From the NCBI GenBank assembly GCA_964636785.1, contig CAZWVK010000001.1, positions 7,485 through 71,484 on the forward strand: a DNA stretch of 64,000 nt, given 5' to 3'. This DNA comes from UBA6776 sp964636785. Its GTDB lineage: Bacteria > Bdellovibrionota > Bdellovibrionia > Bdellovibrionales > UBA1609. A program made the translations under genes and the position numbers. Of this stretch, positions 42,813 to 50,724 are shown in pieces. The notes below the pieces were generated by a model. It was given only the letters and a program-made list of their open reading frames with translations, was not told where the DNA came from and ran no database searches. The first letter of the stretch is position 1. Each line of letters begins with the position of its first letter.

Positions 42813-43571
42813 ATGAACTACATGCAACCAACTGTGGCCCCATTTACCAAGACTGTTAAAGCATTGGTGATTGCTAATGTGGCAATTTGGGTTGTGGGAG
42901 TTCTTATCCTTCAATCGATTTTCTTTAAATCCAATGTTCTATTTCAAACTTTTGGTCTTGTGCCGGATAAGTTTTTATTTAGCTTTTGGTTTTGGCAGCC
43001 ATTCACTTATATGTTTCTCCACTCCCAATCGGTTTTCCATGTTCTCTTCAATATGCTGATTCTGTGGTGGTTTGGTTCTGAGCTAGAGTTGAAGTGGGGA
43101 AGTAAATTCTTTTTAACTTATTACCTGGTGTGTGGTGTTGGGGCGGCACTGATTTATTTGCTCTTTGTATTTGCATATTCATTGATTACGGCTGATCCCC
43201 TTCCACTCTTAGCTCCGGTTGTGGGTGCCAGTGGAGCTGCTTTTGGACTGCTTTTGGCTTACGGCATTTTATTTGGTGAGCGAGTTATTTATTTCATGAT
43301 GATGTTTCCAATGAAGGCCAAATACTTTGTGCTTATCATTGGTCTTGTTGAGCTGGTCACACTTTTAGATTCTGGTTTTTCAAGTGGAGTTGCAAACCTA
43401 GCTCACTTAGGTGGTCTTCTTTCCGGTTATTTGGCGCTCAAGTATTGGACCACTTGGCGATTTAAACCTTTAAAGAAGAAAGCCACTGACGCCGCCAAAC
43501 GCCGCCTCAAACTCGTCGTTGATAACGAGCGCGATCTCGACCGCAAAAACGGCCCCAAGTATTGGAACTAA
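42813..43571 (+). CDS. Rhomboid family intramembrane serine protease
   Basis: 252 aa, six transmembrane helices. Catalytic serine in VVGASGAAFGLLLAYG and catalytic histidine in ANLAHLGGLLSGYLAL; WQPFTYMFLHSQSVFHVLFNM holds the conserved HxxxxH-N region. The cytoplasmic tail is basic. It cleaves substrates inside the membrane; targets unknown. End of the sppA-HIT-mce-rhomboid run. Confidence 0.92.
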   Translation: MNYMQPTVAPFTKTVKALVIANVAIWVVGVLILQSIFFKSNVLFQTFGLVPDKFLFSFWFWQPFTYMFLHSQSVFHVLFNMLILWWFGSELELKWGSKFFLTYYLVCGVGAALIYLLFVFAYSLITADPLPLLAPVVGASGAAFGLLLAYGILFGERVIYFMMMFPMKAKYFVLIIGLVELVTLLDSGFSSGVANLAHLGGLLSGYLALKYWTTWRFKPLKKKATDAAKRRLKLVVDNERDLDRKNGPKYWN

Positions 43572-43655
43572 AAGGTACCTGTGCGGGCGGCGAGCCTTCT
43601 TTTTCTGATATGCACCGCATATCAGAAAAAGAAGCAGGTACTTTTCGGTACCTTT
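43571..43655. repeat. Long hairpin repeat after the rhomboid gene
   Basis: Inner stem: 18 bases (43596-43613, CTTCTTTTTCTGATATGC) pair perfectly with 43617-43634 around an ACC loop. Outer pairing of GTACCTG (43575-43581) with CAGGTAC (43635-43641), and AAAGGTACC (43571-43579) with GGTACCTTT (43647-43655). Shares GTAC ends and a CTTTTTC arm with the hairpin after rpsA. Confidence 0.8.
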
Positions 43656-43740
43656 CGAGGCAGCACATGTCCGTCGATCGGCAGCTTCTATCTTCATCTC
43701 GAACTCAGGTTCGTTCAGAGTTGGCGCGGGTTTGCATATT

Positions 43741-43791
43741 CAAATGAACAAATTCTGAGTTTAAGTGAACATTTGGGCTCCCAAATGAACC
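43741..43791 (+). promoter_or_regulatory. Three iteron-like direct repeats before the XRE pair
   Basis: AAATGAACA (43742), AAGTGAACA (43763) and AAATGAACC (43783) share AARTGAAC and are spaced 21 and 20 bases, about two helical turns, so they would face the same side of DNA. They lie 35-85 bases before the first XRE start and are the natural candidate operators for autorepression. Confidence 0.55.
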
Positions 43792-43824
43792 GTGCTGGGC
43801 GGATAAATCAAAGAAATTTATACT

Positions 43825-44118
43825 ATGAAAATGAATAAAGTCTGCTTAAAAGAGAATCTGAATCTTCTGATTGGAAAGCATGGAAGATCCTTATCAAGGG
43901 TTGCTCAAAGTGTCGGTATGAATAAGAGCACTTTACATGGTTACTTAAACGGAATCTTGCCAAAGTCCCTAGAAACAATCATCAAGCTTGCAGAGGTGCT
44001 TGAGGTGGAGCCGGAGAACCTATTGTTTTCTGATATATCTCGTTCTACTAAAAAAGAGTGTAAGGCTCACTATCAGCGCTTTGAAATAACAGTTCGCTCG
44101 TTGGATGAAGGTGAGTGA
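43825..44118 (+). CDS. XRE-family HTH regulator (first of pair)
   Basis: 97 aa. HTH_3 domain at about 10-65: NLLIGKHGRSLSRVAQSVGM, NKSTLHGYLNGI and LETIIKLAEVLEVEPENLLF. C-terminal 30 residues are not assigned. ATG 43825 or 43831 as start; no strong ribosome site. The TATACT directly before the ATG would be an unusual leaderless promoter. Ends one base before the second XRE gene. Confidence 0.85.
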   Translation: MKMNKVCLKENLNLLIGKHGRSLSRVAQSVGMNKSTLHGYLNGILPKSLETIIKLAEVLEVEPENLLFSDISRSTKKECKAHYQRFEITVRSLDEGE

Positions 44119-44119
44119 A

Positions 44120-44380
44120 ATGAGTCAGTTTAAGTCTATAGGACGATACTTTCTTAAAGCGAGAAAAAGTGCTGGGTTTACCCAGGAAGAAGTGGCCGAG
44201 AAAATGGGGTATTCAAGCGGTCAGTTTGTTTCAAACTGGGAGCGGGGGATGTGTCGTATTCCTATGGAGCATCTGCCTAGGTTAATTGGTTTATATAAGC
44301 TTAAGCCAAATAAAGTGATCGAAGTCATTCTTGAATTCGAGCGAAGACGACTTCAGTCCTACTTGAAGTCACGTCGCTAG
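44120..44380 (+). CDS. XRE-family HTH regulator (second of pair)
   Basis: 86 aa. HTH_3 domain: IGRYFLKARKSAGFTQEEVA, EKMGYSSGQFVSNWERGMCR, then LPRLIGLYKLKPNKVIEVI. ATG 44120 is preferred to 44105 because AAGGTGAG stands just ahead and avoids overlap. The pair may bind as a repressor and co-regulator; the downstream gene is convergent and has a four-base overlap. Confidence 0.84.
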   Translation: MSQFKSIGRYFLKARKSAGFTQEEVAEKMGYSSGQFVSNWERGMCRIPMEHLPRLIGLYKLKPNKVIEVILEFERRRLQSYLKSRR

Positions 44381-45366
44381 TTCTCCAGAGGATGGCTGGC
44401 GGAAAGGGTGCGCTCGCTGTCCACTTTTAGAGGACTCCAGTCCTCACCCAAAATCTTAAGTTGGCCTTCTGAATCTTTTTTGACGTAGAGATGTTTTTGT
44501 CCCACATCTTTGTTTTGGTCTGATTGATAGTTTTGTAGAAAGCGAAAGACATACTTTTCACCATGTTTGAAAACATCAATATGATCCAAATCCACACGAA
44601 TGAATGAATACTTCTCGTTTAAGCTCTCTTTAAAAGTCTTCCATTTGTTCAAGTTCATTCCCATGGACTTAAACTGACCATCATAAAAGGAAATATAATT
44701 CTCGATGTTTTTATTTTCCCAAGCTTCTTTCCAGCCTTGAAGCCACTTCAGATACTCAGTGCTTTTTTGAGTCCATTCCTTGGGAGTCATGTAATCGACT
44801 TTGTTTTGTACAATGATCGGGGTGTTACGAAGAGAGATAAAATCCTTTAACTTTTCGATCACTTCATTTCTTACGACGACGCATCCCCTTGATCCGCGAT
44901 TGAGACTCTGTGTATCCGGAATCGCATGAAGCCAAATGCCGCTTCCGGTTTTCTTTTCTATGCGATCAAAGAAATTCGGATAATCCATGGTGAATGCACG
45001 TTTTCCATATAAAGAAAAATCAAGATAGGGTTGCTCATAAGTTTCCAGGAAAAAATAGATCCCTTCCGGTGTCTTATGATCACCCCGGTAAAGCTTATTC
45101 CCTTTGTTCCTGCCCATATCTGTTGGATATGAGGCGACAAGACTTGGTGGCTGGGAATTTTTCCAGAGGGTCAGTGTACGGTGGTCCTTGTCAACTAAAA
45201 ATGCAAATTTCGTTTCTTTGGACAAATGAACCAATGCGGACGGAATTTTTCCTGCGGGTGGGGGCTGAACTTCTGGATCTGCATTTGAAGTTTTGCTGCT
45301 CAGAATGAGACACAGTGTCAGTGAGACTGAAAGAAATTTGAGTTGAGATATTGAAAAATGGCTCAA
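44377..45366 (-). CDS. L,D-transpeptidase/carboxypeptidase of Csd6 type
   Basis: 329 aa. Signal peptide (1-29), YkuD catalytic domain with GDHKTPEGIYFF, GSGIWLHAIPD (His) and catalytic Cys in LNRGSRGCVVVRNEV, then a C-terminal NTF2-like domain (about 215-325, WLQGWKEAWENKNIENYISF) as in Helicobacter Csd6. Such enzymes trim or cross-link peptidoglycan peptides and influence cell shape, a plausible role in a vibrioid or predatory cell. Exported to the periplasm. Convergent with the XRE pair. Confidence 0.87.
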   Translation of the reverse strand: MSHFSISQLKFLSVSLTLCLILSSKTSNADPEVQPPPAGKIPSALVHLSKETKFAFLVDKDHRTLTLWKNSQPPSLVASYPTDMGRNKGNKLYRGDHKTPEGIYFFLETYEQPYLDFSLYGKRAFTMDYPNFFDRIEKKTGSGIWLHAIPDTQSLNRGSRGCVVVRNEVIEKLKDFISLRNTPIIVQNKVDYMTPKEWTQKSTEYLKWLQGWKEAWENKNIENYISFYDGQFKSMGMNLNKWKTFKESLNEKYSFIRVDLDHIDVFKHGEKYVFRFLQNYQSDQNKDVGQKHLYVKKDSEGQLKILGEDWSPLKVDSERTLSASHPLEN

Positions 45367-45531
45367 TGGAAATTCCCCCAGGAAATCCTATCGTCATTGG
45401 TTGGCTTGAACTCAATTCTAATACGAACTATTCGATTTTTGGAATTATGTCGAAGTATTAACCACTCTCATGCACGACTTTAGCCCCAGATTCGATTGCC
45501 GATAAGTGAATGGTCGAGGAAAGGACGAAAT

Positions 45532-46035
45532 ATGGCTGAAGACCAAGCGCAAGAAGGTGGGAAGAAAAGAGACTTAGGAAAGATCCTTGGATTTGCGTTC
45601 ATAGGACTCAATCTCGTTGGTCTAGGCTTTGGCTCATTTCTCGTTTATAGCGCGACTTTGGGTCATGAAACTCCATCTCTCAAAGACGAACAAGCGATGA
45701 TTGAAGTTGCTGAATTTGAAAAATCGCTACGCGGTGATCCGGTCCTTTTCACACTAAAGGAATTTAATACGAATCTGGATGGTGTTCCTCGCCGCCTGAT
45801 TCGCATGGCCGTAAGCCTTGAAATGCTGGATGAAGAAGGATTCGAAGAAGTCGTGGGGCTTGGACCTCAGACACGAGACGCTATTGTGCGTGTTATCAAC
45901 TCGAAAACTTATTCGGATCTAGAGACCGTACAGGGAAAGCTTCAGCTCAAAACCCAAATTGCAGCTGAGCTCAATGATTTTCTTAAGGTTGGCGTGGTAA
46001 AGGACGTCTATTTCTCTGACTTTGTGGTTCAATAA
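45532..46035 (+). CDS. fliL: FliL-like flagellar stator-associated protein
   Basis: 167 aa. Cytoplasmic basic N-terminus, one transmembrane helix (about 17-40), and a periplasmic FliL domain: PVLFTLKEFNTNLDGVPRRL, IRMAVSLEML, LGPQTRDAIVRVINSKTYSDL and a conserved end VVKDVYFSDFVVQ. FliL surrounds the MotAB stator and aids torque. ATG 45532 has AAAGGA ahead and removes an unlike leader. Not followed by fliM, so an orphan or paralogue. Confidence 0.87.
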   Translation: MAEDQAQEGGKKRDLGKILGFAFIGLNLVGLGFGSFLVYSATLGHETPSLKDEQAMIEVAEFEKSLRGDPVLFTLKEFNTNLDGVPRRLIRMAVSLEMLDEEGFEEVVGLGPQTRDAIVRVINSKTYSDLETVQGKLQLKTQIAAELNDFLKVGVVKDVYFSDFVVQ

Positions 46036-46094
46036 AGCGCATTGACCGACCGGTGAGTTATTCGCAACAATAGTTGTTTCTTCTCGGGGGGTCC

Positions 46095-47432
46095 ATGCGA
46101 CAATTTCTCAATGTATTATCCGTTGTTCTCATTTCATTTCTAACTTCCTCTTTATCTACGGCTGCACCAGACGCACAGAATGTTCGGGTTCAGCTGGATG
46201 TGGAGAAGTGGGTTCTTCCAAATGGGCTCACCGTTTTACTTCATCAGGATCCCTCTGTTCCCTTAGTGAGTTATCAGCAATGGTATCGAGTGGGCTCCAA
46301 GGATGAGCAGGTTGGTCTTACAGGCCTTGCTCATTTCTTCGAACACTTGATGTTCAAAGGATCAGAGAATTTTTCCAAAGAAACATTCAATCGGGATTTG
46401 AACTCCAAGGGGGCAAATTTCAATGCATTCACGTCGGGAGATTACACGGGGTATTACATCAATGCCCCAGCCGATGCCTTAGAGTATTTGATTAAAGTGG
46501 AAGCGGATCGCATGCGCAGGCTGGTGTTTGATGAAAAAGAGATTCAAACTGAGCGTGAAGTTGTTAAAGAAGAGCGTCGCGTGCGCTATGAAAATTCGCC
46601 CGAAGGTTTTCTGTGGATTGCTCTTCCAAAACTCATGTATCAGAACCTTCCTTATCGCTGGCCGACCATCGGTTCGATGGAAGATCTTAACCGTGCGAAG
46701 CTTTCCGACTTCAAGGATTTTTACACTCGATTTTATGCTCCTAACAATGCGGTGATTGTTGTCGCAGGGCTCTTTGATAAATCTCAGGTTCGCAAATGGA
46801 TTGAAAAAGAATACGGTGATTTTAAATCTCAAGAGATTGTGCGACCTGAATTTAAACCTGAGCCGGTGCAAACCAAACCTCGCAGTGAAACGATCTCCTG
46901 GAAGGTCGATAGCCCAAGAATGACCATTGCTTATCCAACCGTGGATATCAAAAATAAGGATGCCTATGCTCTTGAGATTCTTGGAGCTATTCTTGGTGAT
47001 GGCGCCTCTAGTCGTCTCCACCATAAGCTCGTTTATGAAGATCAATTGGTGACCTCGGTTTCTGCATTTCATTATCCACAAACACTGGCTGGAAGAATGA
47101 TCTTTTCAGCGAGTCTCAAAAAAGGGACCAGCGCAAATACGATTCGAAAAATCATTGAGAACGAGATTCTTAATCTTCTCAATCGTGGCTTGAAAAAGGA
47201 CGAACTTGAGAAAGCAAAGAATCAAATTCTCACTTCCCAAGTCGATATGCTTAAAAAAGTCAGTGGGAGAGCGCGAGCTTTAGCATTTAATGAAATTGTT
47301 TTTGAGGATTATTCGCGGCTATTTTCCGATCTGGAGCGCTATATGGAAGTCAGTGAAGACGATATTCTAAGAGTAGCTAAAACATATCTTAAGCCTAAGT
47401 TCCAAAACATCGTGATTGTTCAGCCGGAATAG
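46095..47432 (+). CDS. M16 family zinc peptidase (active-type subunit)
   Basis: 445 aa. Signal peptide (1-23), pitrilysin/processing-peptidase fold with zinc motif HxxEH as AHFFEHLMFKG (His80, Glu83, His84) and downstream third-ligand region EIQTEREVVKEERR. C-terminal M16_C domain (about 190-370). Periplasmic. ATG 46095 chosen for its signal peptide. It overlaps nothing; the inactive-type partner begins ten bases later, so the two should form a heterodimer as in mitochondrial MPP. Confidence 0.92.
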   Translation: MRQFLNVLSVVLISFLTSSLSTAAPDAQNVRVQLDVEKWVLPNGLTVLLHQDPSVPLVSYQQWYRVGSKDEQVGLTGLAHFFEHLMFKGSENFSKETFNRDLNSKGANFNAFTSGDYTGYYINAPADALEYLIKVEADRMRRLVFDEKEIQTEREVVKEERRVRYENSPEGFLWIALPKLMYQNLPYRWPTIGSMEDLNRAKLSDFKDFYTRFYAPNNAVIVVAGLFDKSQVRKWIEKEYGDFKSQEIVRPEFKPEPVQTKPRSETISWKVDSPRMTIAYPTVDIKNKDAYALEILGAILGDGASSRLHHKLVYEDQLVTSVSAFHYPQTLAGRMIFSASLKKGTSANTIRKIIENEILNLLNRGLKKDELEKAKNQILTSQVDMLKKVSGRARALAFNEIVFEDYSRLFSDLERYMEVSEDDILRVAKTYLKPKFQNIVIVQPE

Positions 47433-47442
47433 GAGTAGAGCA

Positions 47443-48834
47443 GTGAAAAAGACTTCATTTAAATCTATTTTAGTTTTTGGTTTTTTAATTTTTTCAATTC
47501 TGGGGTGTCAAAGCCTTACAAAGCGAACCGAAGAGTTTAAGCTCATCGCTCATAAGGAAGAGGTACTACCCAACGGAATGAGGATCCTTTGGATCGAGGA
47601 CGGCAAGATTCCTTATTTCAGTATGAGAATGGTTATTCCCGTTGGATCTTCTCGAGATCCAAAAGGCAAGGAAGGCCTAGCGAATATGGTGGCCTCACTG
47701 CTTGATAAAGGGACTTCAAAGCGAAATGCCGTGCAAATTGCGAATGATTTAGAGCGCCTTGGTCTTACATTCGCAGCAAGCTCGGATGCGGATTCCACTT
47801 TTATCGGGATTTCTGGACTTTCGATTCATGCGAACATTGCGAGCGATGAATTTTTTAAATTGCTAACGGATTCGAAGTTTTTTGAAAGTGAAATTAAAAG
47901 AGACGCTGAACTCACTTCCGCGCAAATTAGAAAGATGTTTGATAATCCAAAATCAGTTGCATCTATCGCAACGGAAAAAGTGCTTTTTGGAAATCACCCT
48001 TATGCATCAATGGTATCGGGTGATTTAGATTCATTGAAGGCCATTCGCAGAACACATGTTTTAGAGTTCTATAAAAATCATTACCAGCCAAACGGAGCTG
48101 TGCTTGCAGTGGTTGGTAAATTTGGGGACGCCGAACAGAGCAATATTCGTAAACTCTTCTCAAGTTGGAATGTAAAAGGGGTAGACCTTAAACCGATTGC
48201 CCAGCCTCAAGCTGCAAAGCCACAGATTGTTTTTGTTGAAAAGCCAGGTCTCAAGCAAGCTGAAATTCGCATGGCACATCTTGGAATTCCACGCAATCAT
48301 CCGGATTACTTAAAGCTTCGCGTGGCCAATACGATTTTGGGAGAGTCCTTTATTGGTCGACTGTTTTCAGAAATAAGAGAAAAGCGGGGGTTAACTTATT
48401 CCATATATTCTTACTTCGATACTCGTGAAGTGTCTGGGCCGTTTGTCATTTCAACCTTTACAAGGCTGGATAAGATTCCGGAAATGATTGAAGAAACTCA
48501 GAAAGTTTATTCTGGTTTTGCGCAAGGTGTTTCCGAAGCAGATATCAAAGATGCCGTCTCCTATCTGAAAGGAAGTTTTCCGCAGGTGATTGAAACCGGT
48601 GAAGATTTGGCGCGCCAGCTTTTAATTCTTTATCGTTATGGTGTGGATCCATCTTATCTTGCGGATTTTATGAAGAACATTTCGCAGATTGACGCTACGG
48701 AAGTGAATGAGGTTCTTAAGGCTCATTTTAAACCTGAAAATTTAACGATTGTGGTCCACGGGCCCCCGGGATCTCAAGTGGGCTTAGAAAAATTTGGAGC
48801 TGTAAAGAAGCTCAAACTGAACGATCTTTACTAG
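47443..48834 (+). CDS. M16 family peptidase-like protein, zinc motif absent (partner subunit)
   Basis: 463 aa. Lipoprotein signal with lipobox FSILGC (Cys22), M16 fold with LPNGMRILWIEDGKIPYFSM, but the HxxEH position reads GKEGLANMVASLLDKGT, so metal and catalysis are lost. The C-terminal half keeps SFIGRLFSEIREKRGLTYSI, the substrate-binding R/Y element of the non-catalytic partner. GTG start with AGGAG eight bases ahead. Pairing with the active gene just upstream is the known arrangement. Confidence 0.9.
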   Translation: MKKTSFKSILVFGFLIFSILGCQSLTKRTEEFKLIAHKEEVLPNGMRILWIEDGKIPYFSMRMVIPVGSSRDPKGKEGLANMVASLLDKGTSKRNAVQIANDLERLGLTFAASSDADSTFIGISGLSIHANIASDEFFKLLTDSKFFESEIKRDAELTSAQIRKMFDNPKSVASIATEKVLFGNHPYASMVSGDLDSLKAIRRTHVLEFYKNHYQPNGAVLAVVGKFGDAEQSNIRKLFSSWNVKGVDLKPIAQPQAAKPQIVFVEKPGLKQAEIRMAHLGIPRNHPDYLKLRVANTILGESFIGRLFSEIREKRGLTYSIYSYFDTREVSGPFVISTFTRLDKIPEMIEETQKVYSGFAQGVSEADIKDAVSYLKGSFPQVIETGEDLARQLLILYRYGVDPSYLADFMKNISQIDATEVNEVLKAHFKPENLTIVVHGPPGSQVGLEKFGAVKKLKLNDLY

Positions 48835-48838
48835 AGCT

Positions 48839-49543
48839 TTATTTCTTTAAGAAGAGATAAAGCGCGGCTATCAATGCCAATCCGGCAAGAAGAAGTCCAG
48901 CTAGATAGATAGTCGGGATCTTCTGAGCCGGAAGCTGTTCAGAATCCAACTCTCCCATCAGGTTTTGACTTGGACTTTGAGTAGCCATTGGAGCAATCCC
49001 GCCACCTGATGAGTTTGAATTCGCCGCCTGAAGCTTCACCTGATGCACCCGAAGACTTTTCATGACCGATTCAAATACAGAATTGAATTGATCCCACTTG
49101 TCCTTTTCGGCACTCATCGTCACCATGATCGCAAGTGGAGCCTTCACCGTGGCCAGATAAAGTGTATAGAAGTTATTAACCTCACTGTTTAAGTGCATAC
49201 TTTGAACCCACTCCTGGCCCTGAAGAGTGCGGCGATTGGTCTTCAAGACTTGAGACATCACTGGTGTGTTTGAGCCCATTTGATGCGACCTTGGCTTGTT
49301 AAGATGAGCTTCAAAATTCGCCAGCTGATCCATGGTGCCAGCCTCTTTGGATGTGATCGTAATGATCGCAAACTTTTTTTCTGAAGCTTTCGACGGCTCG
49401 CAAATCCAATTGGGTGGCACTTGTGAGCAATTCCAGGAATCGCTGATTTCAAAACTGACATAGTCGGTCTTAAAGGGCTTCGCAAACCCTTGTTCTAAGG
49501 TGCTGCTGATCAATATGAGGAGAGTCAGTTTGAGTAAATTCAT
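48839..49543 (-). CDS. Exported protein with C-terminal membrane anchor, paralogue 1
   Basis: 234 aa, not recognised. Signal peptide (1-21), a compact alpha/beta domain (22-165: YVSFEISDSWNCSQVPPNWI, IITITSKEAGTMDQLANFEA, LYLATVKAPLAIMVTMSAEK) and a C-terminal transmembrane helix (about 211-231). Nearly co-linear with the next gene; shared pattern: SFE-x3-W-x-C, W-(I/V)-CE, AHL-x2-PR, SQVL, MHL-x-SEV, YLATVK. The cysteine pair may form a disulfide. Tail-anchored periplasmic role likely. Confidence 0.72.
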   Translation of the reverse strand: MNLLKLTLLILISSTLEQGFAKPFKTDYVSFEISDSWNCSQVPPNWICEPSKASEKKFAIITITSKEAGTMDQLANFEAHLNKPRSHQMGSNTPVMSQVLKTNRRTLQGQEWVQSMHLNSEVNNFYTLYLATVKAPLAIMVTMSAEKDKWDQFNSVFESVMKSLRVHQVKLQAANSNSSGGGIAPMATQSPSQNLMGELDSEQLPAQKIPTIYLAGLLLAGLALIAALYLFLKK

Positions 49544-49544
49544 T

Positions 49545-50303
49545 TTATTTCTTTGATTTCTTTTTTACTGGGCTGTTTTTCTTTCGCATCTTTATAAAGA
49601 TAAAACCTCCAACAGCTCCAGCAAGAAGAGCTAAGAGAAGAAGATTCATCACGGTCGAATTTCCGCCTGAATTCTCCTCGGGAAGACCAGAGGCATCGCC
49701 AAGAAGTGGAATGTGGTTTCCAATAGGAGCCCCAATGGTCTCATTGCTTCCACGCACGCTTCCGATTCCATCTTTTCTAGATAGCAGATCTTTAGAGGCG
49801 ACCACGCGAAGAGAGTCGATCGCTTTAAGAAAATCCTGGCTGTATTTGGTGTAATGCTCTTTGTGCGCACTAAAGGTCACAAGGATTGCAATCCTCTCTT
49901 TTACGGTTGCCAGGTAGCGCGTAAAGTAAGGTCCTACTTCGCTTCCAAGGTGCATGCCGTCCACCCAAAGGTGATTGGCGATCAATCGCTGTTTAACATG
50001 TAGGACTTGAGATTTCTGCGGGGTCCCATCTTTAGCCGGAACCATTCGCGGCGTCTGCAGGTGAGCTTGATAAGAGGCGAGGGTGTCTGCCGGCCCCACT
50101 TCCTTTGCCGTTAGAATGATGATCGCCTCTCGTATTTTCTTTGTGTATGTGCTCTCGCACACCCATTCCGCACCTTCCAATTTGCAATCCCAGTTTGTTG
50201 GGAGTTCAAAGCTAATATAGGCGTTTCGAAAACGTTTCGCGCTGGCGTCCCACGAAAGAATAAACAATGGCACTAAGAGAATCCGTAAGAATAATCGGTT
50301 CAA
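49545..50303 (-). CDS. Exported protein with C-terminal membrane anchor, paralogue 2
   Basis: 252 aa, the tandem paralogue of the gene downstream. Signal peptide (1-20), domain with NAYISFELPTNWDCKLEGAE, IIILTAKEVGPADTLASYQA and TRYLATVKERIAILVTFSAH, then a glycine/serine linker and C-terminal helix (about 212-234) with a Lys-rich end. TTG at 50303 is selected because AAGGAG is nine bases ahead and it directly starts the signal peptide; the long open frame upstream to 50447 has no such features. One base separates it from paralogue 1. Confidence 0.72.
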   Translation of the reverse strand: MNRLFLRILLVPLFILSWDASAKRFRNAYISFELPTNWDCKLEGAEWVCESTYTKKIREAIIILTAKEVGPADTLASYQAHLQTPRMVPAKDGTPQKSQVLHVKQRLIANHLWVDGMHLGSEVGPYFTRYLATVKERIAILVTFSAHKEHYTKYSQDFLKAIDSLRVVASKDLLSRKDGIGSVRGSNETIGAPIGNHIPLLGDASGLPEENSGGNSTVMNLLLLALLAGAVGGFIFIKMRKKNSPVKKKSKK

Positions 50304-50434
50304 CTTCAGTCTCTCCTTGAAAGGGTTCACGCTGCTAATATGACAATAAGTATAAAAGAGCGCCTTGCTAAGAGGAAAGAATATCCCGACATTCTCATCT
50401 TGAAACACTGGTCTTTGGTCGGTGATTGGCGGGC

Positions 50435-50595
50435 AAAAAGAAAGCATCCTCTCGGATGCCTTCTCCCTCCCTTGATTTTTGAAACAACAACGTTTAGATC
50501 GTTTGAGCCCAAAATCCCCCGAAGTTGAGCTGTGCCCAAGAGTTAATCGCGAAATTTATCATCGTCCATGAAGAATGTTTTTAGAGCTGGGATAA
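50435..50595 (-). ncRNA. Candidate 160-nt small RNA or attenuated leader
   Basis: On the minus strand there is a TTGAAA (50625-50630) and CATAAA (50602-50607) with a 17-base spacer, and at 50444-50459 a hairpin GCATCC-GAGA-GGATGC followed by a T-rich run (50443-50435). That would give a transcript of about 160 nt ending 130 bases before the paralogue 2 gene. It may be an independent RNA or an attenuator for that gene. No known RNA family is recognised. Confidence 0.35.
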
Positions 50596-50658
50596 ATGAG
50601 ATTTATGGATAAAAAGGCCTGTGATTTCAAGTGCTTAGCATTAAACATCAAAGAGTGT

Positions 50659-50686
50659 TTGAAATTGCATAAGAATTTTTTATAAT
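50659..50686 (+). promoter_or_regulatory. Promoter of the LysR-type gene
   Basis: TTGAAA (50659-50664), 16-base spacer, consensus TATAAT (50681-50686). Predicted start near 50693, a leader of about 30 bases, GGAGG at 50714-50718. Confidence 0.68.
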
Positions 50687-50724
50687 AACACAGAGCAAGT
50701 TAACAGAACCCGTGGAGGTTTTTT

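Noticed and set aside
50304..50724. A cyclic-di-GMP (GEMM) riboswitch in the region before the LysR gene
   Set aside because: The conserved tetraloop/receptor and GCAAAGCC-type motifs are not present on either strand.
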